The position numbers and the translations under genes are program-made. A DNA stretch of 64,000 nucleotides from Kitasatospora atroaurantiaca. Its GTDB lineage: Bacteria > Actinomycetota > Actinomycetes > Streptomycetales > Streptomycetaceae. Under the pieces are notes generated by a model. The model searched no databases, was not told the DNA's origin, and worked only from the letters and a program-made list of their open reading frames with translations. Location of the stretch: contig NZ_VIVR01000001.1 of the NCBI RefSeq assembly GCF_007828955.1, positions 6,014,001-6,078,000 on the forward strand, in the 5' to 3' direction. Positions within the stretch are counted from its first letter, which is position 1; each line of letters starts with the position of its first letter. Shown in pieces: positions 45,457 to 54,430 of the stretch.

Positions 45457-45480
45457 CCCGGACCGGTGTCCGGGCACGAC

Positions 45481-45519
45481 AGACCCCGCCCGGGCGCACC
45501 GCGCGCCCGGGCGGGGTCT
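45481..45519. terminator. Bidirectional hairpin terminator
   Basis: A perfect 17-bp inverted repeat (45481-45497 and 45503-45519, loop ACCGC) between the convergent DinB-like gene (stop 45456) and M1 peptidase gene (stop 45529). Confidence 0.88.
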
Positions 45520-45528
45520 CGTCGGGGG

Positions 45529-47370
45529 TCAGCCCTCGATGCGGTGCTGGGTCCAGAAGGAGGTCAGGTCGGTGGTGGTGGCGGCCTGGGCCGCGGCCTT
45601 GAACTCGGCCGTGGTCGAGACGCCGTACCAGTGGGCCTGCGCGTAGTCGTGGAGCAGCTTGGTCATCGCGGTGTCGCCTATCTGGCGCCGGAGGTCGTGC
45701 AGGGCGCACTTGCCGTAGCCGTAGACGACGGTCGAGTACCGCGAGGAGTGGGCGTCCCAGTACGCCATCGAGTTGGTGATCTTCTCGGCCGAGGAGGCCC
45801 AGGAGACGCTGCTCCAGCAGCCGGAGCCGGTCTTGCCGAGGGCGAGGTCGGTGGCGTAGTCGGTGAACGACTCGTCCAGCCAGGGGCTGTTGTACTCGTC
45901 GTCACCCACGATGCCGTAGAACCACTGGTGGCCGAGCTCGTGGGTCAGCGCCGTGGTGCTGACCAGGTCGAGGACGAACCCCGGGTACTCCATGCCGCCG
46001 AACCAGAAGTTGTTGTCCAGGACGACGTCCGCCTCGGTGTACGGGTAGGCGCCGAAGCGCTGTGCGTGCGAGTCGAGCGCCGAGGTGGCGGTGCTCAGCA
46101 TCGACTGGGAGTCCGAGGAGCTGATCCCGGTCACCGAGTAGACGTTGACCTTCACCCCGCCCGGCGAGGTGCCGGAGATCTTGGTGAACGGCCCTGCGGC
46201 CCAGGCGAAGTCGCGGACCTTGCTCGCCGTCGCCTTGGTGACCGTACGTCCGGCGGATCCCGGGGTGTCCACCGAGGTGCCGGTGGCGGGCACCAGCAGG
46301 CTCGACGGGTGGTCGAGGGTGACGCTGAAGTCCGAGGCCAGCGAGTAGAAGGACTCGCCGTTGTTGGTGTACGGGTCCAGGTGCCAGCCCGAGGCGTCCC
46401 TGACCGCCAGCACCGGCAGGGCGTTGCCGATGAAGTTGAACGCCCCGTCGTGGCCGAACCGGTCGGCGCCGCTCGGCACGCTGATGCCGAGGTCGAAGCC
46501 GACTGTGCCGCTCTGCCCCTGGCCGAGCGGTGCGGGCAGGGTGACCTTGAGGGCGGTGCAGTTGACCGACAGGGCGGCCGCGGTGCCGCCGGTCACGTTG
46601 GTCACCGTGATCGGTGTGGTGGGGCAGCTGCCGTGCGCGTTGTCCCACAGCCGCAGGTACACCTCGTTGAGCGGGGTGGCCGAGGCGTTGGTGAAGCTCA
46701 CGCTCTCGTGCCCGTTCCACGTGCTGCCCGAGGCGTCGCTGGTGAGGTTGACGGTGTAGCCGGGCGAGGCCGGCGTACGCGTCGAGTCGCCGGTGGGCGG
46801 CGGCGTGGTGCCGCCTCCGGACACGTCGAGCGCGAGGTCGTCGAGGACGAAGCTGGTCTGCAGGCCCGAGTCCTCCACGCCGGTGAAGGAGAGCGCGACG
46901 CTCTGGCCGGCGAAGGAGGACACGTCGAAGGACTTCTGCAGGTACCCGGACTTGGCGTCCAGGTTGGAGTACGTCGCCAGCGTGGTGCCGCCGATCTTGG
47001 CGGTCAGCTTGTCGTACGCCGTCGAGGTGGTCGTCTCGGCGGTGTCGACGTGCAGCCAGAGCGTCAGGGTGGCCGTGCTGCACCCGGCCGGCAGGGTGAC
47101 GGTCTGGGAGAGGGTGTCGGTGTGGGAGGAGCCGTACCCGTCGAGCCAGGCGAAGGAACTGCCGGAGTGGGCGCTCTGGCCGCCGCCGCTGGTGATCACC
47201 CCGCTCGACGCGGACCAGGGCGAACTTCCGGACTCGAAACCGCTGTTGGCCACCACCTGGGCCGGCGTGCAGTCGGCGGCACTCGCCACGTTGGGGGTGG
47301 CGAGGGTCGCCGCGCCGGCGGCCGCGAGGAGCGCGGCGCCGGTGACGAAGGGGAGGAGTCTGCTTCTCAT
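45529..47370 (-). CDS. Secreted M1-family metallopeptidase with N-terminal carbohydrate-binding-like domain
   Basis: A 613-residue exported zinc peptidase. After a Sec signal peptide (about 1-32) comes a beta-sandwich region (about 35-185; VVANSGFESG...WSAS start and SFVLDDLAL end) like those attached to streptomycete exoenzymes, a PPPTGD linker, and then the M1 domain. The M1 domain has GGMEYPG in place of GAMEN (about 458), the zinc motif HELGHQW from His477 and the downstream Glu in WLDESFTDY. M1 enzymes are aminopeptidases; GMEYP variants occur in secreted actinobacterial members. Start preceded by GAGAGG. Confidence 0.92.
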   Translation of the reverse strand: MRSRLLPFVTGAALLAAAGAATLATPNVASAADCTPAQVVANSGFESGSSPWSASSGVITSGGGQSAHSGSSFAWLDGYGSSHTDTLSQTVTLPAGCSTATLTLWLHVDTAETTTSTAYDKLTAKIGGTTLATYSNLDAKSGYLQKSFDVSSFAGQSVALSFTGVEDSGLQTSFVLDDLALDVSGGGTTPPPTGDSTRTPASPGYTVNLTSDASGSTWNGHESVSFTNASATPLNEVYLRLWDNAHGSCPTTPITVTNVTGGTAAALSVNCTALKVTLPAPLGQGQSGTVGFDLGISVPSGADRFGHDGAFNFIGNALPVLAVRDASGWHLDPYTNNGESFYSLASDFSVTLDHPSSLLVPATGTSVDTPGSAGRTVTKATASKVRDFAWAAGPFTKISGTSPGGVKVNVYSVTGISSSDSQSMLSTATSALDSHAQRFGAYPYTEADVVLDNNFWFGGMEYPGFVLDLVSTTALTHELGHQWFYGIVGDDEYNSPWLDESFTDYATDLALGKTGSGCWSSVSWASSAEKITNSMAYWDAHSSRYSTVVYGYGKCALHDLRRQIGDTAMTKLLHDYAQAHWYGVSTTAEFKAAAQAATTTDLTSFWTQHRIEG

Positions 47371-48076
47371 CGGACCTCTCGTTAGACAGGGGCGCCGCTT
47401 GGCCCGCTGGGTGATGAGAGGTCAGACGGCCGTGCAGAAAGGCGCGTTGTCTCGACACCACCCGTACGGGCGGCCGCAGAGAGGCGCTCCCCACCCCTGA
47501 GGCCAGGAGGACAGCGTGGCAGCAAACCGCCGCTTTTGAAAGGGGCATGCCATGGTTCGGTCCGCTCCCGGCGGCGGCTCCGGCTGCCGTGACGGGCCTC
47601 GCCGAGACGGGGGAGGGCACATCGATGCCCATGCTCGCCGTGTTCCGGCGTGATGGCCGGAGCCGGTGGGTGGAACATGTTCGACCTCACCCCGGAAGGG
47701 CGCGGATCCGACTTGGACGAGCAGTTGCGCTACTCCTGAGCCCGGAATTCGCCTCGCATTCCCGACGTTCGCCCGCTGCGCCGCGTCCGTGGTTCCGGTG
47801 TGAATGCGACTTCAAAAAGTAGCACCCGGCTCATGGCCGCGCCTGCCGGGTGGGCGCCGCCTTCATGCCCGCCGGACGGATCCCCGGTGCGTGCGGAAGT
47901 GCCAGTTCAGAGACGGGAAAGGCCTGTCCGGCCGCCGCCGATTCACCTCCACCACAGGCCCGTTGGCCGCCCCGCGCCCGGGCTCTCGGCGTTGACACGC
48001 CGTTCCGCGCAATCGTACGTTTTCGGCGCCGACGGAGATTCGGACAACTCGATCGACGACGAATGGAGGAACGTCC
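47371..48076. other. Long intergenic region between M1 peptidase and the GMC operon
   Basis: 706 bp between divergent transcription units. I see no reading frame with convincing codon usage, no strong hairpin and no RNA gene. It is AT-richer than its surroundings near 47740-47830 and 48000-48070, where promoters for the operon are likely. Confidence 0.45.
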
Positions 48077-48487
48077 ATGGAAGACGAGTCCGTGGCGAAT
48101 TTCGCACAGGAGTGGTTCGATGAACTCAGTCATCACGAGCCGGTCGAACGCCTCCTGGCCCGCATTGCCGAAACCGATCTGGAAATGGCATTCCCGGAGC
48201 GCACCCTCTACAGTCACGCCGACTTCGCGGACTGGTACGAGGCGGTCGGCAAGGCCTTCGCCGACCAGAGCCACACGGTCGAGAAGCTGCGGGCCGACCA
48301 CCGCGGTGACCTCGTGGACGTCGCCGTCACCGTGGTCTGGAGCGCCACGCAGACCGCCGACGGCACCCGGTCCGCGTTCCGCGTGAACCAGAGCTGGCAG
48401 CTGCGCAAGGAGCCGGGGCAGCGGTTGCGCATCGTCAAGTACCGGGTGGGCACGCTGGATCGGGTGCCCGTCGACGGGCGGCCGTGA
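48077..48487 (+). CDS. NTF2-like (SnoaL-type) protein
   Basis: A 136-residue single-domain protein of the NTF2-like superfamily: N-terminal helices with FAQEWFDELSHHEPVERLLARIAE, a central strand region and a C-terminal sheet ending RIVKYRVGTLDR. Proteins of this fold serve as isomerases, cyclases, hydratases or ligand-binding accessory subunits. Its stop codon overlaps the start of the GMC oxidoreductase gene (ATGA), implying coupled translation and a shared task. First gene of the operon. Confidence 0.78.
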   Translation: MEDESVANFAQEWFDELSHHEPVERLLARIAETDLEMAFPERTLYSHADFADWYEAVGKAFADQSHTVEKLRADHRGDLVDVAVTVVWSATQTADGTRSAFRVNQSWQLRKEPGQRLRIVKYRVGTLDRVPVDGRP

Positions 48488-50112
48488 TGGCCTCAGCAGC
48501 CTCGGTCGACTACGTCGTGGTCGGCGCCGGCTCCTCGGGCTCGGTCATAGCCAACCGCCTCAGCGCCGACCCGGATCGCACCGTGCTCCTGCTCGAAGCG
48601 GGCGACTGGGACGAGCGGCCGGAGATCCACCGGGTCGACGCCGGCTCGGTGCTGGCCCTGCTGACCTCCGAGTGGAGCCCGCAGCTCGACTGGGGGTACG
48701 CGACCGAGCCCGAGCAGCAGCTGGGCGGCCGCACCGTCCCGGTTGCCCGGGGCAAGGTGGTCGGCGGCAGCAGCTCCGTGAACGCGCTGATGTGGGTACG
48801 GGGAAACCCCGCCGACTACGACCGCTGGAGCCACCAGGGCAACGCCGGTTGGGCGTTCGAGGACGTCCTGCCGTACTTCAAGCGGGCGGAGAGCTACGCC
48901 GGACCGGGGGCGGAGTCCCCGCTCCGCGGTGGCGGCGGGCCGGTCCACGTACGGGCTCTCGACGAGCCCAGCCCCGTCGCCAGGGCCTTCGTCCGGGCCG
49001 CCGGCGAACTCGGCTACGGCTCGGCCGAGCCGTTCGACTACAACGGGCCCCGGCAGCATGGCAACGGCTTCTTCTACCAGACCACGCGCACCGGGGAGAA
49101 CCGGCGCAGCAGCACCGCCACCGCGTACCTGAACCCGGTACTGGACCGCCCCAACCTCCGGGTCGAGGTCCGGGCCCAGGCCACCCGGCTGGTCACGGCC
49201 GGCCGACGGGTGGTGGGCATCGAGTACCTGCAGGACGGCGAGCTCCACTTGGTGGAGGCCGGCCGTGAAGTCATCGTCAGCGCGGGCGCGTTCGAGGGCC
49301 CGAAGCTGCTGATGCTGTCGGGCATCGGCCCCGCGCAGCATCTCAAGGAGCACGGTATCGCCGCCGTGCAGGACCTGCCCGGGGTGGGAAAGAACCTGCA
49401 GGACCACGTGTTCGTCCCGGTCTGCTACGGGTCGAGGCAGGAGCACCCCGCCGGCGCCCTGCTCTCGGAGGCGGGCCTGTTCACCCACACCGGCGGCAAC
49501 CCTACTTGCCCGCTCGCCGGAGACTCGGGACAGTTCCCGTCGCCGGACCTCCAGTTCACCTTCGGGCCGGTCAAGTTCCTGCCTCCCACCGCCTCGCCGG
49601 ACCAGTGGGAGGGGCCGGGCTTCACCTTCGCCCCCATCGCGCTGCTCCCGGAGAGCCGGGGCGAGGTGCGGCTGCGCAGCGACGACCCGTCGGCGACCGC
49701 CGAGGTCAGGGCGAACTACCTGGAGAGCGAGGCGGACCTCGAGGTCCTCGTCCACGGGCTGAAGCTGGCCCGCGAACTCGCCCGCACCGGCGCCTTCGAC
49801 GGTCTCCGGGGCGAGGAGCTCGCACCCGGCGAGCAGATCACCGAGGACGCCGACCTGCGCGAGTACATCAGGGCCAACGCCTCGACACTCTGGCACCCGG
49901 TCGGCACCTGCCGGATGGGCGAGGACGCGAACGCCGTCGTGGACGCCGAGCTCAAGGTCCACGGCATCGAAGGGCTCCGGGTCGCGGACGCCTCGATCAT
50001 GCCGGAGATCGTGGCCGGAAACACCAATGCAGCCTGCGTGATGATCGGCGAGAAGGCAGCCGATCTCATCCTGAACAGCCATCGCACCACCATTCCTGGA
50101 GGCGAACAGTGA
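48484..50112 (+). CDS. GMC-family FAD-dependent oxidoreductase
   Basis: A 542-residue flavoenzyme of the glucose-methanol-choline family. The FAD-binding VVVGAGSSGSVIANRLS (about 11-27), the GMC signature 1 block GKVVGGSSSVNALMWVRG (about 90-107), signature 2 SAGAFEGPKLLMLSGIGP (about 264-281) and the catalytic His in LWHPVGTCRMG with Asn in AGNTNAAC (about 463 and 509) are all visible. It oxidises an alcohol or hydroxyl-bearing substrate, with electrons passing to O2 or another acceptor. Choline dehydrogenase is possible but the NTF2-like and VOC partners point elsewhere. Start and stop overlap both neighbours by 4 bp. Confidence 0.94.
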   Translation: MMASAASVDYVVVGAGSSGSVIANRLSADPDRTVLLLEAGDWDERPEIHRVDAGSVLALLTSEWSPQLDWGYATEPEQQLGGRTVPVARGKVVGGSSSVNALMWVRGNPADYDRWSHQGNAGWAFEDVLPYFKRAESYAGPGAESPLRGGGGPVHVRALDEPSPVARAFVRAAGELGYGSAEPFDYNGPRQHGNGFFYQTTRTGENRRSSTATAYLNPVLDRPNLRVEVRAQATRLVTAGRRVVGIEYLQDGELHLVEAGREVIVSAGAFEGPKLLMLSGIGPAQHLKEHGIAAVQDLPGVGKNLQDHVFVPVCYGSRQEHPAGALLSEAGLFTHTGGNPTCPLAGDSGQFPSPDLQFTFGPVKFLPPTASPDQWEGPGFTFAPIALLPESRGEVRLRSDDPSATAEVRANYLESEADLEVLVHGLKLARELARTGAFDGLRGEELAPGEQITEDADLREYIRANASTLWHPVGTCRMGEDANAVVDAELKVHGIEGLRVADASIMPEIVAGNTNAACVMIGEKAADLILNSHRTTIPGGEQ

Positions 50113-50918
50113 CGACAGCTCAGCAGCCCAACAGCAAGCTCTACCGACGGTTCCTCGACGCGTTCAACGCGAGCGACTACCGGGAGATCGACGAGGTGAT
50201 CGCCCCCGCCTTCGAGGACCACCACCAGGGTTTCGACATCAGCGGCCTCGACTCCTACCGGGCGGCGCTGCGCAACGCCCACGAGTCCCTGCAGATCCAC
50301 GGTGAGCTCGAGGAGATCCTGGAGGTCGGCGACAAGGTCGTCACCCGGGTGCGGCTGACCGGCAAGCACGTCGGGACGGTCCTGGGTATCGCCCCGACCG
50401 GCCGGGAGGTGGAGTGGGAGACCACCGAGATCTGGCGGGTGGCGGACGGCCGGTTCGCCGAGCGCTGGGCGACGGACGACCTGCTCGGCCTGCGCGAGCA
50501 GCTGTCGTCGGAGTCGGACAACGTCAAGCTGGTCCGCCGGGTCAGCGAGGCCGTCAACGCACGGCAGTACGACGCCCTCGACGACCTCTTCGCCACCTCC
50601 TTCGTCGACCGGAACCCGGCCTGGAGCGTGGAGAGCCTGGACCAGCTGAAGGGCATCATCATCGCCGCCCACGAGGCGCTCGACTTCACCGCCCATCTCG
50701 ACGCGCTCTACGCCGCCGGCGAGGACCGGGTCGTCATGCACATCACCTTCACCGGCCGGCACGTCGCGCCGTTCTTCGGCATCGAGCCGACCGGCAAGGA
50801 GGTCACCTGGACCAGCCTCGAGGTCTACCGGCTCGAGAACGACCGGGTCGTGGAGCGCTGGGTGCAGGCCGACACCGCAGGGCTGATGGCCCAGATAGGC
50901 GTTCCCCTCCCGCAGTGA
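50109..50918 (+). CDS. Tandem double NTF2-like (SnoaL/ester cyclase-type) protein
   Basis: A 269-residue protein formed from two consecutive NTF2-like domains (about 8-130 and 138-265). Both share the pattern of N-terminal helices, a GxHVGxxxGIxPTGREVxWxxxEIxR strand block and a WxxxDxxGLxxQ end; compare GIAPTGREVEWETTEIWRV with GIEPTGKEVTWTSLEVYRL. This is the ester-cyclase/SnoaL-type subgroup. A fusion could form one intramolecular dimer with two non-equivalent pockets. The GTG start overlaps the GMC stop codon. Confidence 0.85.
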   Translation: MTTAQQPNSKLYRRFLDAFNASDYREIDEVIAPAFEDHHQGFDISGLDSYRAALRNAHESLQIHGELEEILEVGDKVVTRVRLTGKHVGTVLGIAPTGREVEWETTEIWRVADGRFAERWATDDLLGLREQLSSESDNVKLVRRVSEAVNARQYDALDDLFATSFVDRNPAWSVESLDQLKGIIIAAHEALDFTAHLDALYAAGEDRVVMHITFTGRHVAPFFGIEPTGKEVTWTSLEVYRLENDRVVERWVQADTAGLMAQIGVPLPQ

Positions 50919-50944
50919 AGTACCGACACCGAGAGAAGGAGACC

Positions 50945-51316
50945 ATGAACACTCAGGACGTGGTGAAGCGCTACTACGAGCTCGCCAACGCGGGGGAGTG
51001 GGACGCCTGGTGCGACCTCTTCGCCCCCGACCAGACCATGGACGAGCAGCTCGCCGGCCGCATCGAGGGCCGCGAGACCCTGCGCGAGATGATGAAGGGG
51101 TTCCCCACGACGTACGCGGCGTTCGCCAACAGGCCCGTCCACATCGTGGTGGACGGCGAGCAGGCCGCCGTCGTCTCGCACATCTCGGCCCGCACCGTCT
51201 CCGGCGCGACGATCGAGGCCGATGTCTGCAACTACTTCCGGATCAGCGACGGAGAGATCACCTACATGACGAACGTGCACGACAGCGTGCCGTTCGCCCC
51301 CATCCTCACCAGCTGA
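50945..51316 (+). CDS. NTF2-like (SnoaL-type) protein
   Basis: A 123-residue NTF2-like protein: RYYELANAGEWDAWCDLFAPD at the start is typical of the SnoaL_2 group, with GRETLREMMKGFPTTY and CNYFRISDGEITYMTNVHD at the end. It is the fourth NTF2-like domain encoded by this operon. The start is preceded by GAGAAGGAGACC. Its role is probably cyclase, isomerase or ligand-binding, acting with the GMC enzyme. Confidence 0.85.
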   Translation: MNTQDVVKRYYELANAGEWDAWCDLFAPDQTMDEQLAGRIEGRETLREMMKGFPTTYAAFANRPVHIVVDGEQAAVVSHISARTVSGATIEADVCNYFRISDGEITYMTNVHDSVPFAPILTS

Positions 51317-51325
51317 GAGGCCGTC

Positions 51326-51769
51326 ATGACGACAATGATCGAGGCCCGTTGGTCCCATGTCGGGCTCAACTGCCGTGACCAGAAGCGCACCGAGGAGTTC
51401 TACTCCCGCTGGTTCGGGTTCCGCCGAGCCCGGGTGGTCGAGGAGGACGGCGTCCGGGTCGTCTTCCTCCGCAGCGGCGACGTTTACCTGGAGCTGTTCG
51501 CGACGAGCGCGGATCCGCTCTTCGAGACCAAGGACGACGGCCCGGCGAACCCCGGGGCGGCCCGGCACCTGGCGTTCCAGGTGGACGACGTGGACGCGTT
51601 CCTGGCGCAGGCCCGGGGCGCCCTGCCGGTCTCCCTCGGCCCGCTGGAGTTCGACGCGTTCATCCCCGGCTGGAAGACCGTGTGGGTGACCGACCCGGAC
51701 GGCGTCGTGATCGAGGTCAGCCAGGGGTACGTCGACCAGTCGGAGGACGAGCTGGCCCGGATCGCGTAG
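51326..51769 (+). CDS. VOC-family (glyoxalase/dioxygenase-fold) protein
   Basis: A 147-residue VOC protein with paired beta-alpha-beta-beta-beta modules. Candidate metal ligands are His in WSHVGLN (about 11), Glu in YLELF (about 56), His in ARHLAF (about 79) and Glu in VVIEVS (about 131), the usual H/E-H-E set. VOC proteins act as lyases, isomerases, dioxygenases or binding proteins. It is 9 bp downstream of the NTF2-like gene and is the last gene of the operon; its stop codon lies inside the left arm of a 30-bp terminator hairpin. Confidence 0.88.
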   Translation: MTTMIEARWSHVGLNCRDQKRTEEFYSRWFGFRRARVVEEDGVRVVFLRSGDVYLELFATSADPLFETKDDGPANPGAARHLAFQVDDVDAFLAQARGALPVSLGPLEFDAFIPGWKTVWVTDPDGVVIEVSQGYVDQSEDELARIA

Positions 51770-51828
51770 CGGGAACAGCACTGGGGGGCGCGGATCCGAT
51801 CCGCGCCCCCCAGTGCTGTTCCCGCTAC
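51766..51828. terminator. 30-bp perfect hairpin between convergent operons
   Basis: A perfect 30-bp inverted repeat (arms 51766-51795 and 51799-51828, 3-nt loop CCG). The left arm includes the VOC stop codon, and the right arm ends 3 bp from the SDR stop codon on the minus strand, so the structure serves both convergent units. Such length is unusual even for streptomycete terminators. Confidence 0.9.
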
Positions 51829-51831
51829 GGC

Positions 51832-52677
51832 CTACCGTCCGGCGTCCTTGTCGTGCAGGGAGGGGAAGGGCGTGCCGGTCAGCTTCTCGCTGATCTCCCT
51901 GAGCCGCGCCCGGGCCGTCACGTCGTACGCCTGGGCGGCCGCCCTGGCCGTCTGGGAGCGGTTGAAGTACTGACCCGTGGTCTCGGCGAACTCGGGCTCC
52001 ACCACGAGTCGCAGGGTGTTCGCCACGCCCTCCTCGATGGTGCTCTGCGGGGTGAAGAGATGCGTCACGATCTTCGTGGGCATGTAGGAGGCCGGGTGCA
52101 GGGCGTTGACCGTCACGCCGGTCCCGGCCAGCTCCTCGGCCAGGTCTATGGTGAGCATGATCTGCGCGAGCTTGGCCTGGCAGTAGGCCTGCGTGCCGTC
52201 CCAGCCGTGCCGCAGCATGACATTGCTGAAGTCGATCGGGGCCTGCCCGGCCGAGGACACGTTCACGATCCGGGCCGGCGCCGAGCGGACCAGCAGCGGT
52301 GCGAGCCGGCAGCTGAGCACGTACGTCGCCAGGTAGTCGACCTGGAAGGTGAGTTCCAGCCCGTCCTCGCTCTCCTGGCGGGCCCGCTCGACGCCGATGC
52401 CGGCGTTGTTGACCAGCACGTCGAGGCGCCCGACGTCCAGGAGGCGCTCGGCCAGGGCCTGGATCTCGTCGAGTGAGGCGAAGTCGGCCCGTACGAAGCT
52501 GAGCCGCTCGTTGCCGGTGGACGAGCGCAGCTCGGTCAGCAGTTCGCGGCCCTTCTCGCCGCTACGGCCGTGCAGGATCAAGCTCGCGCCGCGTACGGCG
52601 AGTTGGTGTGCCAGGGCTCGGCCGAGCCCGTCGGTGGCACCGGTGATGAGAATGGTCTGGTCGGCGAGGGACGTCAT
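51832..52677 (-). CDS. Short-chain dehydrogenase/reductase
   Basis: A 281-residue SDR. The cofactor motif TGATDGLG is at 12-19, NNAG at 90-93, the catalytic Ser at about 141-142 (NVSSAG), and YxxxK at 165-169 (YCQAK). An Arg at 38 after the second strand (LHGRSGEKG) points to NADP(H). It resembles retinol-dehydrogenase/oxidoreductase-type SDRs with a C-terminal extension. The ATG at 52677 follows GGAGG by six bases. It converges with the GMC/NTF2 operon and may act in the same pathway, but this is only proximity. Confidence 0.92.
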   Translation of the reverse strand: MTSLADQTILITGATDGLGRALAHQLAVRGASLILHGRSGEKGRELLTELRSSTGNERLSFVRADFASLDEIQALAERLLDVGRLDVLVNNAGIGVERARQESEDGLELTFQVDYLATYVLSCRLAPLLVRSAPARIVNVSSAGQAPIDFSNVMLRHGWDGTQAYCQAKLAQIMLTIDLAEELAGTGVTVNALHPASYMPTKIVTHLFTPQSTIEEGVANTLRLVVEPEFAETTGQYFNRSQTARAAAQAYDVTARARLREISEKLTGTPFPSLHDKDAGR

Positions 52678-52719
52678 GTCCAACCTCCGTTGGCGGGTGG
52701 GTGTGTGTTCGGAAACGCC

Positions 52720-52753
52720 CGGGGGTGAGGGCCGGACTCGGCCCTCACCCCCG
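52720..52753 (-). terminator. Terminator of the aldehyde dehydrogenase gene
   Basis: A perfect 15-bp inverted repeat (52720-52734 and 52739-52753, loop GACT) beyond the aldehyde dehydrogenase stop codon and just upstream of the SDR gene, separating the two minus-strand units. Confidence 0.85.
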
Positions 52754-52804
52754 TGCCGTTCGCCGATCCGGCACGGCAGGCCGCCGCGCCGGATCGGGTG
52801 TCGC

Positions 52805-54280
52805 TCATTCGGCGTTGATGACCACGGTCTTCAGCTGCAGGTACTCCTCGATGCCCTCAGGACCGAGCTCGCGGCCGTAGCCGGACTGCTTGTAGCCGCC
52901 GAAGGGAGTGCTGTTCTCGAACATTGCCCAGGCGTTCACCCAGACGATGCCCGCCTCCAGCCGGGCTGCGACCTGGTGCGCCCGCGACACGTCCGAGGTG
53001 TGCAGGCCGGCGGCCAGCCCGAAGGGCGTGCCGTTGGCGATCGTCACGGCCTCGTCCTCGGTGTCGAAGGGGGTGATGGTCAGCACCGGCCCGAAGACCT
53101 CCTCCTGGGCGATGCGCATCTGCGGGGTGACGTCGGAGAAGACCGTCGGCAGGTGGTAGAAGCCGCGGCCGTCGCCGCCACCGGTCGTGCCGGCGGTGCC
53201 GCCGGCGCGCAGCACCGCGCCCTCCGCCCTGGCGATGGCCACGTACTCCACGACCCGGTCCAGCTGTGCGCGGTGGGCCAGCGGCCCGAGAACGGTCTGC
53301 GGGTCCAGCGGGTCGCCGACGGTGACGGCGCCGGCCGCGGCCGCCATCCGGTCGACCATCTCCTGGTACACGGGGCGCTGCACCAGCAGCCGCGAGCCGC
53401 TCATGCAGAACTGCCCGGTGTTGAAGAAGGCCGCCTGGAAGGCCCACTGGGTGACGGCATCGAGATCCGCGTCGGCGAAGACGATGTTGGCGCCCTTGCC
53501 GCCCAGCTCGGCGGTGACCTTCTTCAGGGTCCCGGCGGCGGTGGCGATCAGCCGCTTGCCGGTCTCGGTGGAGCCGGTGAAGGCGAGCTTGTGGACGCCG
53601 GGGTGCTCGGCGAGCCTGGCGCCGACCGTGGCGCCGTCACCCGTTACCACGTTGAAGACACCGGCGGGCAGGCCGGCCTCGGACAGGATCTCGGCGAGCC
53701 GCAGCGTGGACAGCGGGGTCTGCTCGGCCGGCTTGTGGACGAAGGTGTTGCCCGCGGCGAGCGCCGGGGCGAGCTTGTTGACCAGCAGGTTGAGCGGGAA
53801 GTTGAACGGGGTGATGGCCGCGACCACACCGAGCGGCTCCCGGCGGGTGTAGGCGAGCGAGCGCGAACCCGCGGGCCGGGCGGAGCCCTCCAACTGCTCG
53901 ACCAGACCGCCGTAGTAGCGGAACAGGTCGGCGGCGGCGGGCACGTCGAAGCCGCGGGTGAAGGCGATCGGCTTGCCCACGTCCAGCGACTCGAGCAGGG
54001 CCAGCTCCTCGGCGTGCTCCTCGATCGCGTCGGCGATCCGCTGCAGCAGCCGGCCGCGCTGCTTGAGCGTCAGCTTGGGCCACTCGCCTCCCTCGAAGGC
54101 CCGCTGCGCGGCATCGACGGCCTGCTCCACGTCGGCCACCGTTCCCCAGGCGACCCGGCAGATCACCTCCTCCGTGGCGGGGTTGACGACCTCGCGGCTC
54201 GCGCCGCTCTCGGAGGGGCGGAACTTGCCGTCTATGAAGAGCTGGCGATCGGCGACGGCCTGATCGGACTGAATGGTCAT
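52805..54280 (-). CDS. NAD(P)-dependent aldehyde dehydrogenase
   Basis: A 491-residue aldehyde dehydrogenase of ordinary length. Catalytic Cys292 lies in GQFCMSG and the general base Glu258 in AELGGKGAN; FTGSTETG (234-241) binds the dinucleotide, and PFNFPLN and EEVFGPVL are standard. It oxidises an aldehyde to the acid in the cytoplasm. The sequence is closest in style to the betaine/vanillin/lactaldehyde group, but the substrate cannot be set. The ATG at 54280 is preferred over 54334 because AGGAG lies eight bases upstream and the family N-terminus begins there. Confidence 0.94.
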   Translation of the reverse strand: MTIQSDQAVADRQLFIDGKFRPSESGASREVVNPATEEVICRVAWGTVADVEQAVDAAQRAFEGGEWPKLTLKQRGRLLQRIADAIEEHAEELALLESLDVGKPIAFTRGFDVPAAADLFRYYGGLVEQLEGSARPAGSRSLAYTRREPLGVVAAITPFNFPLNLLVNKLAPALAAGNTFVHKPAEQTPLSTLRLAEILSEAGLPAGVFNVVTGDGATVGARLAEHPGVHKLAFTGSTETGKRLIATAAGTLKKVTAELGGKGANIVFADADLDAVTQWAFQAAFFNTGQFCMSGSRLLVQRPVYQEMVDRMAAAAGAVTVGDPLDPQTVLGPLAHRAQLDRVVEYVAIARAEGAVLRAGGTAGTTGGGDGRGFYHLPTVFSDVTPQMRIAQEEVFGPVLTITPFDTEDEAVTIANGTPFGLAAGLHTSDVSRAHQVAARLEAGIVWVNAWAMFENSTPFGGYKQSGYGRELGPEGIEEYLQLKTVVINAE

Positions 54281-54430
54281 GCGTGCACTCCTGTCACACA
54301 TCTGGGGAATTCCGGCAGCAGGTTCGATCGGCATTCCTGCTGCTGAAAAAGCTAACGCTGGGCCGGGCCGGAATTCGGTTCACACCGATATCCCGGTGCG
54401 CCTTCGTTAAGTCCGTCCGGATATTCGCCG

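Noticed and set aside
45466..47385. 639-codon open frame on the plus strand
   Set aside because: Antisense shadow of the M1 peptidase gene, which has the zinc-binding motif and a signal peptide.
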